Shown here in pieces: positions 46,915 to 59,243 of a DNA stretch of 64,000 nt. Numbering within the stretch: the first letter of the stretch is position 1; every line of letters starts with the position of its first letter. The notes beneath the pieces were generated by a model, which did no database searches, was not told where the DNA came from, and saw only the letters and a program-made list of their open reading frames with translations. Location: NCBI RefSeq assembly GCF_964355755.1, contig NC_092675.1:7228312-7292311 (forward strand), written 5' to 3'. The position numbers and the translations under genes were made by a program. Origin of the DNA: Antedon mediterranea (taxonomy: Eukaryota; Echinodermata; Crinoidea; Comatulida; Antedonidae).

Positions 46915-48135
46915 GAGCAAATGCGACGTTGTATAACGTAACTTACTGTAAACAGTACATATTAAAATCATGGAGGAATATTATTTATATTCAATTAACT
47001 CCTACATCGACGATTGTTGTTATTTGGATAGCCAACGGCAATGTATGTTTAGGTATACAGTATAAATCTATATTTCGTGTACTAAAAAGGCCGGCTAAAT
47101 AAATAATGTCGGCTTACAAACGCCGCAACTTTCTCCTTTCCAGCAAAGCCACGAATTCCGTTGTGCAAAACATGCGTATGTGAACGCAGCGCCCGAAAAT
47201 CGTAACTAGCACGGATTTTTCTGCGGCCACCGAACCGAATCCGGGCTTGGTGTGAACGTAGTTTAATGATGACAAATTAATTTAACTTCAAAAAACTGTG
47301 CACTATTTATACCATTGTTCTCTGTAAAAGTGTGTCGACTTTTAAATAATGATAACCATGACAACTAAACAGGGAATTCGGCGCAATGATGTCATCACGA
47401 CAACAATACCGGTACAAAATAATCAATGTATTCATCATACTATTAACGCAAACATGTAAACCCTTACATTAAATTGATCTCAGGTAAATGTACTAAATAT
47501 ATTAATTATTCATTAAAATATGCATATGTCTACAGTCAGCATTTTAATTCAACACAATGAACTGAAGTAACCCCTATAATCATTTCTAGTCATTTCTGAT
47601 AGTTCGATAGACTTTAGCATAATGATGATCAATGATGTACATAATTGTGCGATCATTTACTTTTCAATTTTCTCATCTTATAATATTTCTAAATTACTAA
47701 AGTCAGTATTGATTGACAATGCACCCATTGATCTATCTATTATTTGAATAATAGCTCGAAGTATGGCTGTGTTTTTATTTATTTATTATAGCCTAAGCCA
47801 TATGGTTTCCAACACAGCAATAATTAACATTAGTCAGTTTAGTCATTGATAAACCAATAGAAATATTAGTGAAAATGTTGATCTGTATCACTTAAATTAT
47901 ATTAAGAGTTCTTTTTTGATGATCCAATATAAATAACTGTATAAAAACATGACCTACTGTTGTTGATAATAAACCAAAACGATTAGTAGAACGTATTTCG
48001 TAAATTTTAGTACTGATCGATTAACTGCTAATACATTATATTGTCTATATGTCACGTACAATTTTTGCAAAACCAGTAACGTTTCCTCAGTTTCGAAATG
48101 TTTATTTTATCCGGAATTATCATTCACTGCGTCGG
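46915..48135. other. Intergenic DNA, nothing firmly assigned
   Basis: 47,140-47,265 is more GC-rich and ends GGCTTGGTGTGAACGTAG, possibly a transposon end; otherwise AT-rich. Confidence 0.4.
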
Positions 48136-48210
48136 TTATACTTAGTTCCCACTATGACGCAACACGTATCCGAATCTGTCTCTTGTGATTGGTGGATATA
48201 ATTACCTGCG

Positions 48211-48742
48211 TTGTAGTAGAGGAGTTAACGCCATAAAAATAGCCAAGTTGTGCACTTTATTACCAAAGCATGAAACTTTCCACAAAGTTTCTTTGATGTA
48301 TATAGATTCAAAATATCGGGGGGGGGGGGGGTGCCAAGTGTCCAACGTCCGGTATGGCGGCCATCTTGATTTCAAAATGGCCACCATAAAAACAGAAAAT
48401 GTTCATATCTTGGCAACTATAAACAGTAGAGACTTGATTCTGGTGTTAAATTGTTCACAAACCACATATTTCTATTTGCTCTAATGAAAAGTTTCGTCCA
48501 AAAATGACCGGAAATGACGTTTCTTCCAGTTTGACCTTTGACCTCTTATCTGTATATCTCAGTAACTACTGATCATTTTCAATCGATTTTGGTGTCATTT
48601 TGTTCAGAATAGAGACATTTATATTTGTAGTAATGAAACATTTTCACATAAAGTTACTGGAAATACAATTTATAACCTTTGACATATATAATTATGTGAA
48701 CATACTGTATGTGGTTTAATTGGTATAAATGCACCTAATTTT
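48211..48742 (+). repeat. Left arm of 3.1-kb palindrome
   Basis: Contains a G-run (GGGGGGGGGGGG near 48319) where the right arm has only CCCCCC, and ATGGCGGCCATC within CCGGTATGGCGGCCATCTTG. Inverted partner: 50708-51236. Confidence 0.88.
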
Positions 48743-49204
48743 TTTACCGAAATAAATGACACAGAATTATTATTCTGAATTTTTAACTTTTGATGTGATA
48801 GGATAGGTATAAAGTATGACAGATCACTGAGCTCATCTATGCCGACATGTTTGCTAAACTGTGATGTGTCAATCGTTTTTTCGTTGCATCTAAAAAAATG
48901 TAGGCCTACTCCATTTTTATGGTAATGGACCTTTGCTGTACTGTAAACCTTTCATCTGAATCCTTTTCCTCGATTTTCTCTAGTCATTGATTTTTTAGCA
49001 AAATCCGAACTAAATCAATTCGTAAAAGACATCTCAATATAATTATTCAAGTAATCCTCAAATTAGTGACATGGACCTACAATATACTGTTCTGTACAAG
49101 ACCTGTTTAGACATCCACCTGTGGGCTTTCACTTTAAAAGTATTGGTTTGCTAATCATACAAGAAACAATGTCTAATTTAATCAATCAAAGTAGTGGGTT
49201 CAGA

Positions 49205-50297
49205 TAGATAAAGAAGGGGTTGTAAGACCATCCACATACAAAGAAGAGGGTATAAGACCACCCACAGACAAAAAAGGGGGTGTAAGACCATCCACAGACA
49301 AAGAAGGGGGTTTAAGACCATCCACACACAAAGAAGGAGGTATAAGACCATCCACAGACAAAGAAAGGGGTGTAAGGCCATCTACAGACAAAGAAGGGGA
49401 TGTAGGACCGTCCACAGACAAAGAAGGGGGTACAAGACCATCCACTGACAAAAAAAAGGGGTATAGGACCATCCACAGACAAAGAAGGGGGTGTAGAACC
49501 GTCCACAGACAAAAAAGGAGGTGTAGGACCATCGGACCATCCACAGACAAAGGGGGATGTAAGACCACCCACAGACAAAGAAAGGGTGTAAGACCATTCA
49601 CATACAAAGAAGGGATTATAAGACCATCTACAGACAAAGACAGGGGTGTAAGACCATCCACAGACAAAGAAGGGGGTGTAGAACCGTCCACAGACAAAAA
49701 AGGAGGTGTAGGACCATCGGACCATCCACAGACAAAGAAGGGGGATGTAAGACCACCCACAGACAAAGAAATGGTGTAAGACCATTCACATACAAAGAAG
49801 GGATTATAAGACCATCTACAGACAAAGACAGGGGTTTAATACCATCAACAGACAAAGAAAGGGGTGTAATACCATCAACAGACAAAGAAAGGGGTGTAAT
49901 ACCATCAACAGACACAGAAGGGGGTATAAGACCATCCACAGACATAGAAGGGGTATAAGACCGTCCACAGACAAAGAAAGGGGTGTAAGGCCATCCACAG
50001 ACAAAGAAGGGTGCATAAGACTATCCACAGACAAAGAAGGGGGTGTAGGACCATCCACAGAAAAAGAAGGGGGTGTAGGACCATCCACAGACAAAGAAGG
50101 GAGTGCAGGACCATCCACAGACAAAGAAGGGGTGTAAGACCATCTACAGACAACGAAATGGGTGTAAGACCATACACACATAAAGAAAGGGGTGTAATAA
50201 TACCATCAACAGACACAGAAGCGGGTATAAGACCATCCACAGACAAAGAATGGGGTATAAGACCATCTACAGACAAAGAAGGAGGGTTAGGACCATA
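49205..50297. repeat. ~30-bp minisatellite (~36 units) with 188-bp higher-order repeat
   Basis: The unit is GACCATCCACAGACAAAGAA plus GGGGGTGTAA. Variants (GACCGTCC, CATACAAAG, ACCATCAACAGAC) are ordered. A six-unit block including GGATTATAAGACCATCTACA recurs 188 bp apart (49611 and 49799). Period 30 gives long stop-free frames on the minus strand (LSVDGL, LCLWMVL, FFVCGWSY); these are repeat artefacts. Confidence 0.9.
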
Positions 50298-50707
50298 TTA
50301 ACCGAGGAAGCATACAAAAATAAGATGCAATCAAAATAGGCCTACCACTTGGAAAACAATAAATTGTAGAATAACTGTGAAATAATTGTTGAAATAGAAA
50401 GGGTTCTTTGTAAGGTCATTAATAATATATTGATATAAACACGATCATCATACTATTCATTTGACAATAAAATACAGTCTGTCTCGAAAAGAAGCTCATA
50501 CTATCACCTTTTCGAGGTTTTACGGTATTCAATAACATGTACAGTATGTTATTTCCTCTGTCAAACTATTAAAACTTTTAGCGAATCAGAAGGTGCCAAC
50601 ATCATTGAACTAATGGTACCACCAAGCACAATGTTTACCAATTTTATATACTATACAATTTAAGTCCATTAATCATTTAATATAATTACGCCTATCAGGT
50701 TAAAGTT

Positions 50708-51236
50708 CAAAATTAGGTGCACTTTAGACCAACAAAAACCACCTACAGTATATTCACATAATTAAAAATCAATAAATTAATGTCAAAGGTCATAAATTTT
50801 ATTTCCGGTCATTTTATGTGAAAATGTTTCATTACTACAAATATAAATGTATTTATTCTGAACAAAATGACACCAAAATCGATTGAAAATGACCAGTAGT
50901 TACAGAGATATACAAATACGAGGTCAAAGGTCAAACTGTAAGAAACGTCATTTCCGGTCATTTTTGGACGAAACTTTTCATTAGAGCAAATAGAAATATA
51001 TAGTTTGTGAACAATTTGAGACCAGAATTAAGTCTCTAATGTGTATAGTTGCCAAGACATGAACATTTTTTGTTTTTATGGTGGCCATTTTGAAATCAAG
51101 ATGGCCGCCATACCGGACGTTGGACACTTGGCACCCCCCGATATTTTGAATCTATATACATCAAAGAAACTTTGTGCCAAGTTTCATGCTTTGGTAATAA
51201 AATGCACAGCTCATGTCATTAACTGCTCTACTATTG
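50708..51236 (-). repeat. Right arm of 3.1-kb palindrome
   Basis: Reverse complement of 48211-48742 with scattered substitutions and small indels. Confidence 0.88.
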
Positions 51237-51343
51237 CGCCCGTACGTCCTTGCGAACGCGTTGCGTCTGAACTAGAGACGGTACTGTTTCTATGTAATGA
51301 CTAATAGCGTGCATCCATCGACTACTGGTATACGCAACACTAA

Positions 51344-51504
51344 AGCTCTGTCTACACTATCAAACTTTATGTGACAAAAAAAAATTCGATGTGCCCATAA
51401 TATGGATATGATAATGTCATATTACTACCATATTCTGGCATACCACTACCATATTTGGGCACAACACACATTTTTTTTGTCAAACTGATAATGTAGACAA
51501 AGCT
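51344..51504. mobile_element. MITE family F, copy F1 (161 bp)
   Basis: AGCTCTGTCTACACTATCAA ... TGATAATGTAGACAAAGCT, inverted, flanked by TAA on both sides (51341-51343, 51505-51507). The interior has paired CTACCATATT words. It lies 70 bp right of the 3.1-kb palindrome. Confidence 0.88.
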
Positions 51505-51509
51505 TAAGG

Positions 51510-53090
51510 CGTTGTACTTTAACCACACTGCCTTTAATTATTCATTCATTTATTTATTTAGTCATCAATTTCAATTTCAATAAAATATAGGTCCTATTGT
51601 ACAAGAAAAAGTACAACGAATACGATTACATAAAGCAACTAGAATTGGGAGTTACAAACACTTAAAACAAAGTTTATAATGTTAGTGACGTCAGTAGTGG
51701 GTTAAACCCAAATGCGTCATTAAACCATCCTTATTTTGTGTTTTGTATATAATTCCATTTCGTGAACTTTGACCGGTAATAAAATCAACTACTTATCTGT
51801 AAATGTTTGATTGACAGTTAATAGACATGTACAAACCGATCAAAATAAAAACATTAAACGTACGGTAATTTAAATGTTGGTAGGCAAACCAATCAAATAT
51901 TTTCATGCTTGGTGATAGTCAATCTCTTCTCTTGTCGTTAAACGTTTTTCAAGGTGTATAATGATCCTTATCCAAAGTTTTATCGTGTAGGCCTAAGCCT
52001 ATATTTATTTGAAACGGCTTGGGAGAGTGAACTAATACTAAAATCGAATTATAGCCTAAATTATCTTTTTATAGATAAAAAACAAATACTATAGGCCTAC
52101 AAAATGTTATGGAAGTAAAATGCATAGGCGTACCCCCAGTTATAAAATACACGACACCGTAAAAAGGATTCAATATTTCTACATACATTATTACGTCATA
52201 ATCATCGGGATAGTTGATAAGTTGACTTTTCCGTTTTCAAACTAAATAATAGGCCTACATATCATTATGACGCAATCATAAATTAAATATTTCAACACTT
52301 TTAAGTGTCTTCATCAAATGCGTAAAATAACAGGTTAAATTAAGCCAATTAAGAAGCAAAAACTGTACTTATCATGATGTAATATTCAATACTATAATAA
52401 TTGTAAATGTATCGATAACATTTTCCGACCGACAGACCAGCCGACTGACTGTAAGTAACTCAATTTACTCGGGTTGTAAAAAAATAATTAACTTAAATGT
52501 TGACGCAGAGGAAACGAATTCCTTCATGATGTTAGCGAAGAATGTTTGATGAATGTGTTTACACTCCAATCATTGTTATTTGTAATTCCAGCCCAATTAT
52601 ACCAACATAATATTTCTAATACTGCACGGAATTTCTGTCAGTATCAATAAATCCATCAATATGATTATGGAGACGTTATTCTAGAGTTGAATTCACATGA
52701 GAAACATCACTTTGTATCTTTTACTGTTATTACTTATAGGCCTTTATTATAAGCCCAATTAAATACACGCAATTAAATTATTCTTCCTTTTTATACGACG
52801 TCTTGTCTGTGACGTCATGGTGAAATCAACCTGTATGTTATGGATAATAGAAATTCAGATTCACATTTGTAATAATGATATATATTGGCCAGATGTTTTC
52901 CCTACCGTAACAAATAATTTTGTACTTTATACCACGTACATTGAGAACTCGTTTAAGTAATTCTCTCGTGTGCTTGAACCCACGACCTCATCAATTAAAG
53001 CCTGGCGTCCATACCTAATAATATACAAATTGGCCATGTAAAAAGACCGTCCCGATAAAAGAAGTAGGACCGTTTTTTAACATGTTGAAC
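51510..53090. other. Intergenic DNA, nothing assigned
   Basis: AT-rich with several TAGGCCTA words; no gene or long repeat seen. Confidence 0.4.
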
Positions 53091-53095
53091 TTATT

Positions 53096-53362
53096 ACACT
53101 GTAAAAATAGTGTTTAGATCCTAAACATGTAGTCTGTACCCAACTCAACACATCAGTGACGTGTTAAACATGTAGAGCAAGGGTTTAAACGTGTTTAATT
53201 TGACATGTGGAGCTCATGGTAATATCGTATATGCACGTGCAACGCTAAACACGTATCTAGACATGATGTCTGCTAATTGAGGGGAGGAACACAACATTGT
53301 AGCTATAAACACATTTAGGTTTTAAACATGTAACTACGTGTTTAAAAAGCTCCACACAGTGT
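53096..53362. mobile_element. MITE family D, copy 2
   Basis: CACTGTAAAAATAGTGTTTA at the left, shared with 21636, followed by the same CATGTAGTCTGTACCCAACT and GTGACGTGTTAA words. The right end, AGCTCCACACAGTG, differs from copy 1. Confidence 0.7.
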
Positions 53363-53369
53363 AGCGTTC

Positions 53370-54835
53370 GCAATCCATAGTCGCATTAGGATGAAATATA
53401 TTCATGCCACAGGATATTAATATTTTCAGACTTAGTTTTTCATCCTTTTAAACCGATGGCTCCAAAAAAAAGAAATTTGGATAACCATTTCCCATTATAA
53501 TTAGGCCTTGTATTGAAGAGCTTATCTTAATGCATAGCTTCATAGTATTAATTGAAAAAGACTACCAATGAGTATTTACTGTCATAACTTATGGGTCTTC
53601 TTAAGCTGACACTGGTTGCTATAATAACGTGAAAGGCATCGGTTGTAACTGTGCAAATTGTAAACAGAACGTGATTTCTAAGACAGTTTGATTAATAGAA
53701 TAATCGGTATCGAACAGATTAAAACATTAAATCACTGAAGATAATAAATACAAACTAAGTATTGCCGATATTATCAGTGACCAGGAAGGAACGAATTAAT
53801 TGACGCGCGCGTCTAAATAATGGAAGGTTTGTGTATAATGTAAAATACTAATTGTTCGTGTTTTATTTTTAGGCTAAAGGTTGGGTTAGTTAAGGTTTTT
53901 TCACGTTGGTAAACTTTTTTAACCAATTTAAAATTGTTACATTGTTTGTGTTTGACATTTAATTTTAAAAACGGGTTTATTCAATTTGAACAGAACGTGA
54001 TTTAAAATGGGTGGTTTTATTATCGCATGATTTTTTGTACGTGCGCGCTTTAACTAATTTTGATATAACCCATGGTTCATGATGTTAATTATACGTGTGT
54101 TTAAATCATTAAACAAATTTAATACGTTACGGAAATTTTAATGTAAATTGATGCAGTCTAGATAAACATCCAATAATAATAATAATATTTCAATATCATG
54201 TACGTGCATTGCAACGTTCATTCCTATAGGAAATATTTATTTATATTTCAAAATATCATTCTTCTTGTTATTTAATTTGCAATTAAAGTTTGAAGTAACA
54301 TGATTGTTTACCATCATCATAAACAGGAAATACAAAGGTTTTTGCTTTTAGTATTGTCTTGTTTTTGTATTGTCCAAGAACCATCGTATTGTGAAATTAA
54401 GTGCTAATGTCCTATCTTTTCCTGCACTGCTGCAACAAAGTAAAACACGAATTTAATTACCTTGAAATGCCATAGATTTCAAAATACATATAATAAATTG
54501 TAATAATATTGTAGAATAAAATGTAATAGATCACACGCCCACATACAATATCTCATCAGTTAACTACCAAAATAGACATTAATTCTTTTTATTAATATCA
54601 TAACCTAAACAGCTGTTTTTAAAAGTGTCTTTTTCCAAGAGCCATCCAAACGTAGGCGTGTAATTACCTTCTTTGTCTTTGCATCGGTGAGTTATTTATC
54701 CTAAAGATAACTTTAATTAAGATATTGTTTATAAGATAACATTATATAGGCCATGAAAAAGTAAGATATGTAATTATTTTTTGAATTAGCGTAGCACATC
54801 ATATCTTAAGGTTCATATTCCGAATATAATGAAAA
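53370..54835. other. Intergenic DNA, nothing assigned
   Basis: AT-rich, no supported feature. Confidence 0.4.
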
Positions 54836-54839
54836 AACA

Positions 54840-54960
54840 CAGGTGGTAAGCGCGAAACGCAAGTAATTTTACCCATCACTTGCGTCGTGATTGGTTTTGC
54901 GCTCACGGCCTTGCTTTGCGCTATGTCCTTGCGTTGTGTTAATGGGAATTAAGTTCCCAT
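54840..54960. mobile_element. Degraded MITE A-like remnant
   Basis: AAGCGCGAAACGCAAGTAAT, CACTTGCGTCGTGATTGG, TGTCCTTGCGTTGTG and a diverged TTAATGGGAATTAAGT end. It abuts B8. Confidence 0.5.
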
Positions 54961-54974
54961 AGGATGCAATGTAA

Positions 54975-55207
54975 AGCGTGGATCCCACTAGAACGCAACG
55001 TAACGACGTATTGGCGCAAAGTGCTGTATTGCAACCTACGCAACGTAAAAAAATGTCCTTCCAATAATGTTGTTTTCCCCGCCTGTGCGTGAAATCAAAC
55101 CTGCGATGTTTGCAGCACTGTGGCGTCGTCGGTTCCCACTTGTGATTACGTAATACAGCAATTTGCGTCAATACGTCGCTGCGTTGCGTGCTGGTGAGCA
55201 CCGCGCT
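54975..55207. mobile_element. MITE family B, copy B8 (233 bp)
   Basis: AGCGTGGATCCCACTAGAAC ... GTGCTGGTGAGCACCGCGCT, flanked by TAA on both sides (54972-54974, 55208-55210). Usual B core present. Confidence 0.85.
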
Positions 55208-55814
55208 TAATGAGCAAACATGTAAGTAAGTGTTTGCGCTGTGTGCTATAAACTAAAGGTTAAGAGTTTTGTTAGTTTAGATACTAGAGGCCATTTGCAA
55301 AAGGTACCTGAATGTGCCATCCTATACATATCTCGCTTTGTCAGTTCATGGGGTAGAATATAGAGTACGCTGATTTTGGAATGGACGTACGTGCACATCG
55401 AGGGGTGGTGGAATAGAGGAACATGTTAACAGGAGTACATACGGTGCATGGTTCAATAATTGAATTGAATTTAATGAATTTAGTGCAAACTATGAAACGC
55501 TTTCTGTTTGTATATTAAATCTTCCTGCTTGAATGATCGCTGACATCAACTTAGAATATATTGATCTATAAACGAACGAAGTATTATAAATACGAGAATT
55601 ATTAATTTAAACAAAATTGGTAATGAAGACTTTTCGGAACATTAACTCCTCGGCGTGACGAACTTCATTAATTACGTTATAGATCGTTAATAGGTACGGT
55701 GCAATGGCATTACATAGTCGCCAAATTCGTAAAATGAGCATGCGCATAGGTCCGCTGGGATGTAATTTTGTACAGAGAATAATATTGTACCTATAAATAA
55801 TGGTGTGCACTTAA

Positions 55815-56060
55815 AGATGTATAGTCCCCCAAGAACATGAAAAATAAAGATTAATAAAATTAGACTTTGAATGGATTATTCTTTTTCATAAAGTTATCAC
55901 TTAAAAAAAGTAATCTAAAAAAAACCCGGAAAAATATAATGTTTTCACTTTTAAATACAAAATAAATGGTTACATTCAAACAAGAACCCATTGGCTAGCA
56001 GACAATTTGACTATTTTTTGTTTTTAAATACAATTTTGTACGTAAATATATTTTTTATCC
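55815..56060 (-). repeat. Dispersed repeat family E, longest copy
   Basis: AAGATGTATAGTCCCCCAAG, ACATGAAAAATAAAGATTAA and AGACTTTGAATGGATTATTC are the reverse complement of the 19965 and 38235 copies. Further right, AGACAATTTGACTATTTTTT matches 14272-14292 in tie intron 3, so the family also has a piece there. Confidence 0.6.
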
Positions 56061-56064
56061 AAAA

Positions 56065-59000
56065 AAAGAGTTATTTTTTATTCTCTTGAATTGGATTCAG
56101 GCGGCATGAAATTCAGACCTACTGCCGGATTGTAATGATGTTTGGCATAATATTTAATTGACATTTCAAAAAACTTGTTAACCATAAATGAACGTTAAAT
56201 GGTAAATGATGGAATTACGAGTGAGTAGGCCTATATACGGGCATGGCCAGGAGGATATCCCAACTTTCTTCACGATAAAATATTTCAATTAAAAGTTAAA
56301 AGACGATACACGTTAACCTCGTGGATTTACTCTTAATCAAACCTAACGTATACAACTACTGATATCGTATAAATGCACCTGAGGCTAGAATTTAATCAAC
56401 TAAACTCAACTGAAATGAAGTGTGGTAAATAATACGCTGTGCAAACAGTGCGATTTTAGAAGATTAACCACGCCATCAACTAATCCCAGATCACAATCAT
56501 AACAATTTTTTCTTGCCAATATTGATTGAAGATTTTTTCTAGAACTAATTCTAATGAAAACAATAATCCTCAATACTAGACCTTTCCTAACTGTTATTGT
56601 GAAAAAATGATTGATTCGTCAACGAATAAAGTAGTAAAGTTCTCACTGACTTTTCCACTAATTGTGTTCGGCTTGATCGCGAGAAAATATAGGCCCTACA
56701 TGTTCTTGGAGGGGACTTGAATCCACAACCTCCGAGAGGCTTTTAACACCTTCCTATAACTTTAGGCCTACCAACGTTATTGTTAGAAAGCTGTAGACGT
56801 GGTACAACGATATAATATAGGACGTAACGTATGCATGATCTCATCTATGTTGGTATCTCAATGAACATAAGGTGGTGCTGGCAACTGCCCTATACCCTCA
56901 ACACAACCATTATCGATAGATAAAGGTCTGTCTGAAAATATCCTGTAAGTGGAAATGAGACACAAACAATGGTCCTACTTGAAACCATTCAGACGCGTCT
57001 TTAGGGAAAAGTGAACCTTGTTCTTCTGAAACGATTTACATAACAAAAACATCAACCTGTGTGTATTTAGTACTGCTTAGAAACTTAGTTCCTACTTAAC
57101 GACAACACTGACAGTCAACGTCGTCCTATTTAGATAACAATCATGTTTAATTATGGTAGCGCCTACTGTTTGTGTGTGTAGGCCACCTTCTTATTGTAAA
57201 ATCAGCTTAGACATCCCTTATAGTACCACATCTCTCTTTCTGTTTCTAGTGTGAGTAATTAACCCATTAAACAGGTGAATATATTGCCTATAACATTTTC
57301 TTGACAGAGAGAAACGTAGCAACTGTGTTTTATAAAATGAAGAACAAAAACGGTGTTGTTTGTATACAAATAGGCCTATTATTCAAATGAAATAAAATTA
57401 CTGGCGGAAAAAGTAGGACCGCTACATTAGGAATGAGAAACACACAATTGAATTGAATTGATGTTTTGAATCCACGCAGTTTCCGGATAGATTTTTTTAA
57501 ACAAATTAAACCACTTAATTGCATAAAATTCTCAAAGAAGCAACTACATTTGTTTTTAATGCTACCAAATATCTTCATAATGTATAGGCTAATATATCTT
57601 TCTCATATAAACAACTAAAAAAAAACACAATGTTGTTATAATGGACGGCGACATCAAAATTCAAAGCAACAGAAAAAAGTGGAAAAATTAAATTTTATAA
57701 TTCTCGGAAAAAATAATACTAATACGATGGATAATAACCTAGTCCTGTAAAATTGTATAATATGGCCTCGACATGTTTTATTAATAAATTCCTGATGCAT
57801 GAAATAAACAAATTAAAATTAAGGCAGTGAAGGAAATTATACTCCAGGGACCTCTTGAATAATTCCCCACAGGCTTACCAGCTATATAGCCAATATTACA
57901 TTATTAATCCGCTGGTCAAAAAAATCAATCAATTTTCAAAGAGACATTACGTGTATTATTATACCTCCTTTTAGTATGTGTAATTTCATGTACCACTGAT
58001 TTTACAACCACTTTTGTTGTTTATCAATCAATAAGTAGTCTGAGGTGGCAAATCTTGTTAACAGAATATAGTTTATTAATTCAAATGGTTGTGTCTTTCT
58101 TCTACCTTTAACAATTCTGAATCAGCATCCATGCGAAGCTTAGGCCTACATTTTCGAGAGTTTTATCTTCCGTGAAAAGAAATGTTTTTCAAACTGAAAA
58201 TACCACGACAAAATTACTTTCATGAGGTTTCATAGTGGTAGGCCTACGGGTGGTCCAGCATCCAAAATGTTTCGCTTCGCTCGCGTACCATCTAGGTCGT
58301 GCCCACAGATGGTTCTCGAATACACATATTATTTTCAGCGTAAACAAACTGGCGATTTAAATATTGCAGAATAGGTATAGCCGGTCTAAATACATGTCGT
58401 TTACAGGAACGAATACATATACAGTACACGGTGATTCGTATGTAGTCCTCTAAATCACCCTGGGAATAACTTCAGAAACTTGGCACAAAATGAGTCCAAA
58501 TTGAGTCAAATTTAAACAAACCCAATTTGTTTTTTGTATGTAACATTAGGGTTGAGGGATGAGGAAGAGGAACAAAAACAAATATATTCTTTCGTCCACT
58601 CAGTTTTGGAATATTTGTTTTCATGTTTTATAAATAACATACCACTAATAAAACATTTGCGATTTAATACTTTTTTTAAACTGTCACTGTCATAGTCGAT
58701 TGAAATAATAAAGTAGCCTACATGATGTAACGATACACCACTACGACGTTTCTACTTTTGTGTAATTATTAAGTAATACAAACGTTGAGAAACAACTGCC
58801 AGTAATAAATTGTATTTGTATGTGTTTATATATCTAACAGTACCCACACCCACAGTAAAACAAATTGCGCTTTAAATGACGACCAAAAATGGTTAATGTA
58901 TTTAATCTAAAGGTTTTAAGTGTATCCCAAAGGGCCCATAAATCTACCTCATTGTGTTATACAAAATGATTATAACTGGGAGACTGAGATAAGCAATACG

Positions 59001-59225
59001 TTTGTATTATTAAATCTATCAAAATAGTATTTGTTAATGAAAATCGGTTTGTCTTCAACATTATGATGCCGGACTTAAGCTGTTTGACCGGTTTTCAGCT
59101 ATTAAAAACAATTACCGTAGAATGAGATAGGTAAATGCGAAGCATTATCGAATGTGTGCGGGTATTTTGTAGCATCGATCGGAAAACATCCCTATTTGGA
59201 GCAAATCATTGAACCTAAATTCGTT
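56065..59225. other. Intergenic DNA, nothing assigned
   Basis: AT-rich; the ORF at 57330-57578 shows no family motif. Confidence 0.4.
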
Positions 59226-59243
59226 TTAATCGTCAATAACTAG

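Larger units (their letters stand above)
48138..51275. mobile_element. 3.1-kb palindromic element with minisatellite core
   Basis: Outer ends resemble MITE A/B termini: left TTAGTTCCCACTATGACGCA, right (reverse complement) TAGTTCAGACGCAACGCG. Inside are two ~530-bp inverted arms (48211-48742 and 50708-51236) at ~85-90% by eye. Landmarks are GGTATGGCGGCCATCTTGAT, AATGACCGGAAATGACGTTT and ATCGATTTTGGTGTCATTTT. The loop is the 30-bp minisatellite plus ~900 bp of single-copy sequence. No transposase frame. Either a foldback-type element or a palindrome inserted into a MITE. Confidence 0.75.

Noticed and set aside
49178-50276. Seven overlapping minus-strand ORFs rich in L, S, V, D, G, W
   Set aside because: All arise from the 30-bp minisatellite read in three frames.
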